Assembly (NCBI GenBank): GCA_905331475.1 | Contig: CAJNYU010002348.1 | Coordinates: 1 to 64,000 of the forward strand | Length of the DNA: 64,000 nucleotides | Direction: 5' to 3' | Source of the DNA: Rotaria socialis | Taxonomy: Eukaryota > Rotifera > Eurotatoria > Philodinida > Philodinidae | Shown: positions 1 through 12,100 of the stretch, piece after piece | Position numbering within the stretch: the stretch's first letter is position 1 | Layout of the letters: the number at the start of each line of letters is the position of its first letter | Notes under the pieces: generated by a model | Database searches by the model: none | What the model was told of the DNA's origin: nothing | Seen by the model: only the letters and a program-made list of their open reading frames with translations | Program-made: the position numbers and the translations under genes

Positions 1-143
1 TCTTGTCTTATTCTTCTCAAAATCGTGAGTAATGTTTTTCATATGTAGATGAAACTGAATTAAATTAGTCCCATAACAGTTGTTTTCGGGTTTCCTGAAA
101 ATTCTCTTTGTTTCCATCTAATAAGTATAGGCTACCATTTAAC

Positions 144-1534
144 TGGTCAGTAAAATAAATGAATTGGCCAGTAAAAAAGTATGGAAATGGTCAGTATAAA
201 TATTGAACGGTCAGATACTAAAACAAGGGGGAAACGGCAGACTTGAAGTTGAAAAGTACTTCAAAGTACTCTACTTGAAGTAAGCTTAAAGTAGCGCAAA
301 GTAGCCTAAAGTAGCCTAAAGTAGCACAAAGTGGCGCAAAGTACTTGAAGTACAAAAGTCTGCCGTTTCCCCCTTGTACTAAAATGATCAGTAATTAATT
401 CTAAAATGGTCAGTTTATTAATGTAAGTAGCAGTAAAACATTTCAATTCATATCAGTAAAAATTAAGAATTTGGTCAGTAATAAATACAAAATTAACCAG
501 TAAAAAAATAAGCTTTACCAGTAGAGATTAAGTTTAAATAAATCTTCTATTTAATTTTTAACAACTTCACCAACACCTCAAAATGCGTCATCGTGATGTT
601 CGTATTCAGCTTCCGTTTCATACACGGTTACTCTATCATGATCTGCATGATATAATAGATAAATACTGAAAGCCCTACTGAAACCGTCTTGCTAATGTGC
701 ATCAGTTTCTTGCGCTTCTGGAACAAGAAATTTTGCGCTATGGGCAAATCTTCAAGCCTCTACAGGTCAAGAATGCGAAAAAGAGTCACCTCAGAAAAAC
801 ATTGATGATCACGACGTTTAGCTTTTTTGGATCTCTAATATACTTTTATCCCATCTTCTGTATAGTGTGTGTAATGTTTTGACAATTGATTTTCAATTGA
901 TGCTTCTGCTTTATCGGCATTATCAGGTGTATCTTTTAATCCAACTAGTTGACCTCTTTTTTTCAATGGTTCATTTATTTCCACGTATTTTATAATCTTC
1001 TTCCACCACCCCTTCATCTGATATATCGTTTTCATATTGAGCAATTTGAATCACTCGCATAGTTAAAATGTCTCAGTTTTTATAAACGTTTAAATATGTT
1101 ATTTTTATTTGAAAACTATTAAATATCTATACATGAACATGGAGAAAGACAACGACTATACAAGATATCGAGAGGGTTCTCTTGTTTTATCTTAGATAAT
1201 GAATAAGAAATAGAATTAAAAAAAGGATCCTTCTTATTCACAAAATAAAGGTTAAAGAAAGAACAAGGACAGAATAATGTGAATATAGTATATAGAACAG
1301 CTGAGAGAAAAAAGAAGGCAGAGCAAATGTGATTCACTCTAATGCTGTTCTAATTTTTATACTGACCCCTTAGAAAAATTGACTGTCAAAAAAATATTTT
1401 TACTGATCTTTAAATTTATTTACAAACCTCATTAATTTGTAACTGATCATATAAGTAATTTACTAACCAATCATTTATTTTACTGATTTTATAGTTATTT
1501 AACTTACTGACCGTTTCATTTATTTTACTGACCA
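144..1534. mobile_element. Degenerate DNA transposon remnant with subterminal inverted repeats
   Basis: A 20-bp sequence, TGGTCAGTAAAATAAATGAA, at 144-163 recurs as its exact reverse complement at 1515-1534. Around each copy lie many degenerate GGTCAGTAAA-type units. They point one way across about 144-525 and the opposite way across about 1360-1534. Clustered short repeats facing inward from both ends are typical of subterminal repeats of cut-and-paste transposons. The interior (about 540-1350) has only short, broken ORFs (for example 697-882 on + and 835-1044 on -) that I cannot assign to a transposase family, so this looks non-autonomous or decayed. I could not find a convincing target-site duplication, so the ends are approximate. 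A 153-bp MITE (224-376) is nested in the left repeat cluster. Confidence 0.6.
224..376. mobile_element. hAT-like MITE with perfect TIRs and 8-bp TSD
   Basis: This is a 153-bp element with perfect terminal inverted repeats of about 21 bp: CAAGGGGGAAACGGCAGACT plus T at 224-244, and its reverse complement at 356-376. It is flanked by an identical 8-bp direct repeat, TACTAAAA, at 216-223 and 377-384. An 8-bp target-site duplication is the hallmark of hAT-superfamily insertions (Kolobok and others differ), so hAT is the best guess. The interior is made of AAAGTAGC- and AAAGTACTTGAAGTA-type short repeats and has no coding capacity. Perfect TIRs and TSD suggest a fairly recent insertion, mobilised by a transposase encoded elsewhere. 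Confidence 0.85.
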
Positions 1535-1544
1535 TAAATTATAT

Positions 1545-3148
1545 CCCCATTCTCTTCCTCTTCCTTCTGTTCTCTTGCCATTGTTATAATATATATATCG
1601 CTCTTCTGTCTCTCTTCTATATATACGTGTGTTATGTATGAAGTTGTTACACTCTGGATATGTGAAAAAGCGAATAAACATCATTGCCTAGAGTGGCACT
1701 AAGCTAATCCACCTCTATCCAGTTTGTCCTATACATCAACCAGCAAGGGCCATATTTATCGTTATATGCGACTTTTGTCTTGAGAAGAAATCATCCTACG
1801 GATATCTTGAACTCTGTCTATATTGAATGAGTCCGCATGCATTGTTCAAATGGACAATATGTTGTGTTCTTGTAGCTTATATCCAGTTGTATTAAAACAA
1901 TTATCTCACAAATAGTCATTCTGGCGAGCTGACCATTCGTTCAATGTATTATTTCTACGTCACTTGAAGTAAGCCAATATTCAAAAGACAGTCACCACAG
2001 ATCTGTGTGAAGAAAAGATAACACATCATATCGTTGACATAGGTCGGTACCAGACAAATTTAACATATAAATAAACTATTGTGTGTGTATACTAACATGA
2101 GTATGAGTCGTATACAAACTAAAGTAGAATACACCACATTAATGCAAAGTCAGTTATTGTGTCCTAGTTACTTGTATCGTAGTTTATAGGACTCCTTACG
2201 TTTTTGTTGAATTTCTATTAGCTGTTTTCTTTTGTACATTCATATGCACGTAAAAGTTTTCAGACTTTTTAAAAGACTCTTCTCGATTAATTCTTGATTG
2301 GATTGTGACGTCAGATCCTAAATCATGCTTATGTAGAGTTCTAAGAATGATATCACTGATACCAATTAAGCTGAAATTTTTTGTTACATTCTTGGATAGA
2401 AACAAATTGACTGATACATTTCATTCTAAGTTAGAAACAGTTTTTCAGACTATGTCGTGGAAGAATCTGCAGCATATGCTTGTTGAATAGCATGCATCGT
2501 AAACTACTACATATTGATACTTATGTGTACCTTTTCAAGAAAGGAGAAGAAATGCATCGCTGCCAAACCGTCGTACAACTTTAAACAGTCAGTTACCTAG
2601 GCAACTTCTTCTATTCAATATCTCAATTAAAATTTCAAATTGTATGTAAGTAACAAACATACCACAATAAAAGTGTGCATATAGAAAGAATGTTATGCAT
2701 ATGCAGATGTATTGTTTTTTTAGGTACCAAAAAAACGAAACATCTCATGAATAAAAATAATTGAATTTGCGATTTTTCAGTATTTGTTGTTCTTACAGAA
2801 TTGTTCATGATTGTTCTTCTCAGAGTCTCTCAAAAAAGGATACACGGAACACATGATCGGAATCAAGCAGGGATGATTTTGCAGAGTATCGTTCGAAAGT
2901 GAAAAAACAAAAGAATGCATTTTGCTCCAGTCAGAAGAACCACTTTATTAAAGGTACAAACATTTTCTGCATGCACGTTTTTTATATCAAAGTTGAAAGC
3001 AAATAATGCTGCTTCAACTTCTTGAGTACTTCTATCACACGTTGGAAATGAAAAACCATAGATTTTTATTTTCATACTAACTGGGTAAATGTTGCTAAAC
3101 ACTAATTGTTTTGGGACTTATGAATCGTTTCATAATGATTCATTTTAG
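1545..3148. other. Non-coding interval upstream of the GT75 fusion gene
   Basis: No reading frame longer than about 80 codons and no recognisable protein similarity occur here. Short ORFs such as 2196-2405 (-), 2305-2490 (+) and 2863-3102 (-) overlap each other on opposite strands and look like chance frames. The last few hundred bases presumably hold the promoter and 5' UTR of the gene starting at 3149. I see no tRNA, rRNA or tandem repeat. Confidence 0.5.
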
Positions 3149-5710
3149 ATGGACCTCGAAACTACTCCACTTCAAACAGAACCTTCGATTTTTTCCAAAC
3201 CGAAAAACTTTCGCCTATCATACATTATCATCACATTATTAGTGGGGTTTAGTATAACCTATATTTACTTGAAAAGTTTTCATTATCGCTACATATTACC
3301 AAAATTAAATTTGGTCGAAACAACTAACAACATAGAGTATTATCGGAAAACGAAGTTGAGCGCTGCTAGTTTGGAATACTTTGATGACGTTAATAGTATT
3401 TCGGGTACCAGTGGATCAGGAATTCCAAAGAAAATACGAGCAACTCTCACAGATAAATATGGTGGTGTGGATGCGCAAGCTACTACTTTCTATGGTGCCG
3501 AAAAAGGTATTTGAACTTTCTTGTATATTTCCATTTGATTTTTCTACTCTACTAATAATTTCCACCATCTCGTTTAACTGAAAAAAAAAGCTTTTCAACG
3601 GTTTGAATATGATCATTGATAAAACTGAAAATCACGAATGTACATCGAAAGCCATATTGAAACAATAGACATTAGAATGCTTTCTTCCCTTGTTGTCCTC
3701 TCTGAAATGAGTTCTCTCCTTTTAGCCGTTAAACAGCTTGAACAAGAATGTGGTTGGAACTCGAACACATCGAATTTCGTTCATCCAGAATGCATGAATC
3801 AGTTTCATTTTATTCGAAAGAAATCACAATTTAATCTAAGCAACTATTATAATGACGTCGATATTGTAATACCATCTATTCGAGATCTTGATTTTCTCGA
3901 AGATTGGAAACCTTTTTTCCAACACTTTCATTTGATCATCATTCAAGATGGCGATCCAGAAAAATTTTTACGAATTCCATCATGGGCTGACTATGAACTA
4001 TACAATCGACGTGATATAGAGACAGCTTTAGGCAAAGATAAGCAATGGATCATCAGTACACAAGATGCATCGATTCGAAACTTTGGATTTCTAGTTTCGA
4101 ATAAAACTTTCATTTATACCATCGACGATGACTGTTTACCAGCTAAGGACGCGAACGGAAGTCACATTAATGTTTTATCGAGACATATTCAGAATCTAGT
4201 TACGAACTCAACTCCATATTTTTTCAATACATTGTATGATCCATATCGTGATGGTGCAGATTTCGTTCGTGGATATCCGTATAGTTTGAGAAGAGGTGTA
4301 CCGACGGCGATTTCTCATGGCATCTGGTTGAATGCTCCAGACTATGATGCACCGACTCAATTACTCAAAGTCGACGAACGTAATACACTTCTCGCCGACA
4401 TAACTGTAACCGTGCCTGCTGGTGTTCTATATCCAATGTGTTCTATGAACGTAGCTTTCAATCGTGAATTAATTGGACCAGCTTTCATGCAAGGCCTATC
4501 TGGTATCGGTATGCCATGGGCTCGATACGATGATATGTTTGCTGGTTGGGCAAGTAAGGTGGTGGCAGATCATCTTGGTCTTGGTGTAAAAACTGGAGCA
4601 CCCTATGTGAGACATAATAAAGCATCGAATCCATTCACGAACCTAAAGAAAGAATATATGGGACTCTTTTGGCAAGAAGATATCATTGATTTCTTTCAGC
4701 GAGTACGTTTCTCATCGTCTGCTACAACACCACAAGCCTGTTATTTGGAGTTGTCTCAGATGATTCGTAAGAATTTAAGCCGTCTGAATGAATACTTTGG
4801 TCGACTTGCTCGAGCGATGGAAATCTGGATTGAACAATGGAATCGAGCTCAACGAAGTAAAAGTCATTTTCAACCCAGTCGGAAAAATCGTCGAAAGACT
4901 TCACGCGGTCGATTCGCTGTACTCACCATTTGTCGAACGGAGCCTGGCTATTTACCCATTTGGCTTAAATATTACCGTCAGTATTTTCCTGATGAGGATA
5001 TTTATATTTTAGACAACGATAGTAGCGATGGATCGACATCAAGATTGACAGTAAACGTAATTCGTGTCCACTCCGACGCGTATTTTGATCACTATTGGTT
5101 GATTGAAACTGTTCAAAATCAGGTGCAAGAATTGTTGAAAAGTGGATACAAGTACGTTTTGTTTACTGAAATTGACGAAATGGTTGTGCCTGATCCGTTA
5201 AAATATCCGCTTGGTTTGTATGATTACATCAATAGAACAAATCAGTCAATTGTTCGTGTTAAAGCATACGATGTACGTCACAATGTGGCTTTGGAGCCGA
5301 AACTGAAACTGAATGAGTCAATTCTTCAACAACGTCGCTTTCGAATGCGACACAGCATGTATGATAAACCTCTCTTGACAAATCGACCGGTACATTGGCA
5401 ACCTGGGTTCCACACTTGTCAGGAATCTTCAATTCAGTGAGCATTCTGTTTTATGAAAGAATAAAATGTACATGTTCATATATTTAGGGATGAGAATCTT
5501 TTATTGTTTCATTTGCAACGTATGGATCATGATTTTTACATGCAACGTACTGATTGGAAAAGTCGACAGAATCTCAAAATGGAGGACATAAAGAAAGGTA
5601 TGGGTGTGCAACATGCATTTCGTGGTGAACAAGCTGAACATTTCTTCGCTACGATTGTTGGTGAAATTTCTGATATCCCGACACATTTTCGATCTCCCGC
5701 TGTCTTCTAA
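3149..5710 (+). CDS. Membrane-anchored GT75 (UDP-arabinopyranose mutase/RGP-like) fused to a GT2-like glycosyltransferase
   Basis: The three-exon model is 3149-3506, 3726-5436 and 5488-5710. Splice phases match and give 763 aa. Residues about 22-46 form one hydrophobic segment, implying a type II Golgi/ER membrane protein. Exon 2 opens with a domain closely resembling plant reversibly glycosylated polypeptide/UDP-arabinopyranose mutase (GT75). Hallmarks are [10 protein letters not shown], the metal-binding [27 protein letters not shown] (containing the conserved glycosylated Arg of the family), [32 protein letters not shown] and [13 protein letters not shown]. From about residue 450 a second domain starts ([21 protein letters not shown], then LDNDSSDGS and a TEIDEM acidic metal motif), a GT2/Glyco_tranf_2_4-like fold. 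The GT75 family interconverts UDP-arabinopyranose and UDP-arabinofuranose in plants, where it is soluble, so a membrane anchor and a second transferase domain are unusual. A likely polyadenylation signal AATAAA lies near 5762. Activity in this host is inferred, not shown. Confidence 0.9.
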
Positions 5711-6104
5711 CCGTCATCCTTTATCTGATTTGTTTTATGGAATCTTATTCAACTGTAGGAACAATAAAGCCGACTGAAATTATAGATATGCAAGCGTGGG
5801 ATTAAACTTAAAAATGGCAAACAAGTGCTTAGAGCCTTACAAGTAAAGGAGTCTTTGTTTAAAGGTTGATGATGAGTGAAAAGAAACGATAGCGTGATAT
5901 TGATGGGGAATTTTTGTACTTAAATGGAAAACAGCTTCCATTGCAACGAAATGTCGAAGCAATATTCAGTAAAAGTTTGTTCACGTGCAAATAAGAAAAT
6001 GATGAGTTTTTCTTCTCTTGAATTGATAAGATAGAATAAATCAAAAACAAATTCGGAAAAAATACTACTAGAGACATTTTGTCATTAAAATTGAAACTTA
6101 TCGT
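5711..6104. other. Convergent 3' intergenic region
   Basis: This 394-bp stretch lies between the stop codons of the GT75 fusion gene (+) and the ABCA transporter (-). It holds an AATAAA for the plus-strand gene near 5762 and no coding region I can support. Confidence 0.5.
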
Positions 6105-9100
6105 TCAATGGCGAGATGCATCTAATAGTTTTTCACCAAATGATAAAAATATTTGTTCGAGTGTTGTTTGTGATATTGTGTACGTTTCAATATTCAGATT
6201 TTCTTTATTTTGCTCGAGTAACTCAAATAAATCTGCTGGTGTACCTTGTTGAATTTGAAATGTGCCGGTTAAAAATGTTATTTCTTGAGTTTCTACGCGC
6301 CATTGTGTTTGTGATAGTAGAAGGGATTGAACATTGTGAATAGATGCTGTATTTACATCATCATGAGTTGAACGAACTTTTATTTCAATCGTATATCCTT
6401 GACCAAATTTGGACTTCAAATGTTGAATTGTACCTAAACAAGCTAATTGACCATCATACATAATACCGAGACGATCACACACACGTTCACTAGAGAACAA
6501 TAAAAAGTTGAGAAAATGATGCAAGTAATTCTTTTTTTATTTTTACCATTCATCCATTGAGTGACTTGTTAGTATAATTGTCAATTTTTCTTTAACAGCA
6601 TTGAGAAATATGTCTTGCATTTGTTGTCGAGCAAACGGATCAACGCCAGTTGTTGGTTCATCAAGAATTACAACTGATGGTGGTCCTAAGCGTAATTGAA
6701 ACATGTCTCTTTAATTATCAACTACAATTTCTTTTCGTTTTTCTACCGATCATGGCAAGTGCAGCATGTAATCGACGTTTAGTTCCTCCACTTAATTGAT
6801 GAATATAATTTTTCAGGAATGGATCAAGCAAAAATAATGAACTAATTGTTTGAACAACTGAAGTAGTACGTAAAGAAGTTATGCCACGGATGCGTGCTAG
6901 TAAATACAGACTATCTTCGACAGTTAAAAAGTTCATGCTAGCATTTTCTTGAGGGCAATAGCCTAATTGACGTATCGATCTTAGACGATGATGAACATTT
7001 TGACCATCAATATATGCTGAGCCTTGTGTTGCTAGTTCATCGTCAACAAGTATACGAAATGTTGTTGTTTTGCCTGCACCCTAATTTAATAAGTTAGATT
7101 TTCGACTGTTTAAAATAGAATAATACATTTCTATATGACTTACATTATAGCCAAGTAAACCAAATAATTCCCCACGTTTGACACCAAATGTTAAATGATT
7201 TACAGCGCAAACGCTACGACCTGGAAAACGCTTAACAAGATCATTCACTGTTAAATGATCAATTTCATGCTCTTCTTCACTATTATTTGTCATTAGAAGA
7301 CTTTTATTTGCTGTTAAATAGTTTGAATTTAAAACTCGATGACGTTCTGTCAAAACGTCATTATCAAGGATATGTTCATCAAAATGTAGAGGATATACGA
7401 AACATGAAAATGAAAATTTCAATAATCCACTGTCAATAGCAATCAATAGTAATAGTAAAATAATAATATGTACAATAAGAATTATCCAGTTCCATCCGAT
7501 CGTATCATTGCCAATCGGTGTAAAGAATGAAAAATCACTATGGAAAAATGTTCGACAAAATTTACTCTGTTGTGCTAATATATACGTTATTATAACTTGT
7601 GAATTGATAGTGGGTGAAAAAATATTCAATAACCAATAGATTAGTTTTTGAAGAACTACATTATTAACCAATGACATTATTATTGGTACAATAATACTGA
7701 CTAAATGAAGAATCATTAGTATAAACAACATCGATAGTCCAGCCTAGATAAATTACAGACTGAAAATTAAGATAAATGAAAAATAAAAATATGCATACGA
7801 GAATATCACTTTTGAACAGTTTCGTTATGAGATATGCAAAAGGTAATGTTGGTAATGCAATTATGATTGTTAATGGATAAAATTGTACCCGTAAATCCCG
7901 CGAACTAGCAAATTCGATTGGTATTATACTTGTTGATTCACTGCGTCTATTTGATGTGCCATTACAGGCAATATCAAATATACAATATATAACAAGTAGA
8001 TAACAAAACCAAATAACAGAAATAACGATATCAAATAAATAATTGAAAATCCAATAGAATGCTGGGCTAAAATTTCAATAGAATTACAATGATTTGGTAG
8101 CGAACCCAGCCGATTGAGATATACTGAACTCATTGACTTTGTCGGGTATATTTATTTATGGAATATCCTGTCTTATGAATAATATTTTACAGCAAACGTT
8201 GTTTCACAATACATAGAAATCTCAAATATGCAACATACACATATTTATCCTGGCTTCACAGTTCAGTCTTATAAATATTACTCTAGAATTTAAATGCTCT
8301 CTTCAATGATTATATATAGAACAATGTAGCGTTACATTTTTCTGCTAATAGAGACTTGAATGGTAGCAATTCAATTTCCTTGGAAAATTCTTCGAATAAA
8401 ACATGTATATAGCTTGTTAATGAATACATTTAGCATAACACAAGCAATCCTATCGTTTGGAAAAACGAATCTGTTGAGTTTCAGCGTAAAAATCATGTCT
8501 ACAAATAATATTTAAAATAAACTTACTGTAAACCACTAATATTAAGCAGCGATAGAAAGCTGTCTTTGCGTTCACTAACTAGAAATATTGTTGTATAGAG
8601 AAATATTAGATAGAAAACGAATCTAAATAAACAAAAATGAACGAATTACTACTTTTCCTGTTTTCTCATCGAAACAACTTACACATCTGATATGATTGAA
8701 GTTGGCAATAGCTTAAGAAAACATGATGCTATACTTAATATATTCAATAAACTACCAATTGTTGGTTCTATTGTCAAAGTGCTTGTCTTTTTATAAATTA
8801 ATGTCGTTTGAATTGATGCACTTGTATCATTCAATGCATATTTGAAAACTATATTCGATGCAACTGACACAACTTCATGCCCTGATATTAAATTTGATGA
8901 CAATGCTTGTATCTTGTATGCATCTTCTTGTGGTTCGGATATCTGGAAGCCAAGATAAATATTAGTATAAGTGTTTGGTTGATCAATTCGCTTTTCTGAA
9001 GAAAAATATGTAATGAATGACTTTTCTCCCCTTAGGCTTAGACTTACGCCGTATATATCTATTCATGTCAACAATATTTTCTTGTCTTTTTTCGAGTACT

Positions 9101-12100
9101 AAACCATTTGATTTAGATCCAACAGCTGCTTGAAAATAATTTTCCATAATTGAATCTACTTTGTATAAAATTGTTTGTGGATTAAGTGAACTTAGTTTCA
9201 TTTCGAAAGAACCATCGGCATTTGCATTATGAGAGATAACGCTTAATAAAATATTGTAAATGATTGGTAATAATAGAACAACTGTTGTCAGTCCCCAGCG
9301 ACGATAGCGCACGAGTAATGTTTTAATTATCAGACCATGAAGTTGACTTAGATAATAACGACAACCATGAAAAAATTCTCTTTCATTAAAAATTTGACGA
9401 CATTTTTCATCTAATAAAAAACATAAAAGCTGTTTTTTTTTAGGAATGTTCTCCAATTATTAGATTAAATTGTGAAACTAATATTATCAATGGACTTCCG
9501 AACAAATATAATGTGTCAAAAGGGATAGCTTGCTTAGCGGTATGTAATATGGGTATTTAGCACTTTCATATTTAAGTATACTCTCAAGTTTAATGCCAGA
9601 ACATGTCTAAGAATGAGCTCGATGAACCCGATCATAAAACAAATTGATATAGATTGATAAGAGATTTCAGTCAATACGTAATTTGTGTCGAAATCCTCTC
9701 GATAACTGTTTACAAGCAAATATCACTTCTATGCATTAGATTTAGTAGAGCGTAGTAGTTTAAAAGAAGATGAGTACTATAGGAAAATGTTGGTCATATT
9801 TTGTCTTATGCAGAATATTCCACTGGTAAATACATTTAAGAATTTGAATGAAAAGGCATCTGAGAGTTTCTAAAGCGATATTCAAATCCTATATTTTTGC
9901 ATACATTATAAGCCAGCTGCTTGTAATTGCAAGTCATGATTGTAACTAATTAGTATTAAATAGCTTCAGAATTGTACTTCTGTAACTTTCATTATACACA
10001 TCATACTATTATAAAAAAAAACGCTTGTATTCTGTTGTGATTGTTTTCTACTAATCCGGATTCATTAGCGTGCTTAAATATACTACGATTTTCATCGACA
10101 AGAGACTAGACCTTATTCGAACACGAGATGACAGTCGCCATTAGAAATACATTTTCTCGTGACGAAAAAAATTACGAATGAAGATTTTGCATTTGGATCT
10201 GCACACAATATTCGGAATTTATTAAATTATATTTTATGAATATCAAAATAGAATCAATATTGAGCAATTGTAAAATGGTACTTGACTTGAATGCAAAAAT
10301 CTTCATCAGTAACTATCAAACGAATTTACATGAGTTACAGTCTTTCACTACTATAAAAGATGCCAGTGCAATATTTTACTGTTATTTAGCGTCCAGTAAG
10401 TGCTCTTATCTTACAAAGCTATTAAAGAATTTCTCAAATATCTTCGTACAGATTCATGTTTTTAAAATCTGAGTCTAATTTAATGCAAACCTATGCGTTC
10501 AGTATGAATTGATATTGAGTCGGAGTCACTTTCATTGTTTGTCTGTTTGGTAATTTTCAAAAATACATCATCCATAGTACTATTTTGTACACCAAAACTT
10601 TTTATACGATTTTGCACTTTCAATAGTTCAAGATGACGTAATGCTTCAACAAATTGATTATCTGGTTGTTGATTTGTACGAAAAACAATATCACCATTTC
10701 GAATATCACTTTCAATAGTTAATGCCGGCAAATAACTACGTAATTCACGTTCTATTTCATTTGTACCATGATTTATTTGTTTATTAATAATTAATTTATA
10801 ACCTAAAACCTGATATTCAAATTAAAAGATTAACATAAAAAAAAATCCTACCGGATCCATATTGTTCTTTCAATATAGCTGATGTTCCATCTGCTTTAAT
10901 AACTCCATTTGAAATAATTATTATACGATCGGATAAAGCATCACTTTCTTCCATAAAATGTGTTGTTAATAGAAGAGTTTTTCCTTCTTTCATTTTACGT
11001 AGCCAATCCCATAATAAACGTCGATTTGATGGATCAAGACCACTGGATGGCTAAAGACAACACGGATCTTATTTTAATTCATACACACATAAATAAATAA
11101 AGCAAAATTACTTCATCAAGTAGAACAATTTTTGTATTACCAACAAAAGCACATGCTAACGAAAGTCGTCTTTTCATACCACCTGATAATGACTTACAAT
11201 AAGTATCTTTTGAGTTTTGCAGATTTACCAAATAGACCATTTCATTTGATATTTGTTGTTTATATTTTTTAAATCCTCTCGCAGAAGCATAGAATTGCAA
11301 TTGTTCCTCAACAGTTAATAAATCAAAAAGAATATCATGCTGTGGACAATAACCAATGGATTTTCTCAACATATCGATATCATTTCTTGTTTCATAATCA
11401 AGTCCATTTTCACTTTCCATTGTTATTGTACCCGATGTTTGTTTATAGATTCCAATTAAACAATTGAATATTGTTGTTTTACCAGAACCATTGGGTCCAA
11501 GTAATGATGTTATTTGATTTTCATATAAATTAAATGAAACTTCATTAACTGCGATTTTATCGGGCCCAAATGTCTTCGTCAGACGATCAACATGAACAAC
11601 AGGTGTACCCAGTGAATTCTTTTGAACAAGTGGTGTAGCAGGTCTAGTAAGTATAGTGCCATGATTATCGAATGAAGATATCTGACTTTTCTTGTTTTCT
11701 CTGCACCAATAGTCTAGTTTGAATACGAAATTCCAATCACATGGAACTCCATATTCACCTAAAATTTTCAAGTTAAAATAAAAATTTATCGAGTAGATGA
11801 AATTCAGCTAATGATCATTCATCAAAATTGATTTTCCAACTATTCATATCATTCTTGTTTGTAATTATCACTTTGTTTTTACCTGGGAAGATTTTTTCTA
11901 AATACCATGAAAGTATCCAATAAAAGACAGAGCTAAGCAGCATAGTAATTAATGTTGGAAAATATTGTGGTACAAAACGATATATTGTTTGAAATAACTC
12001 TACATCTTTGTTTGCTAAATCGTACAGCACAGCTTGCTATTAACAAAAAAAACAGCAACACTGAAAATTCATGAAAATCATTATAAGAATGGGGTTTACT

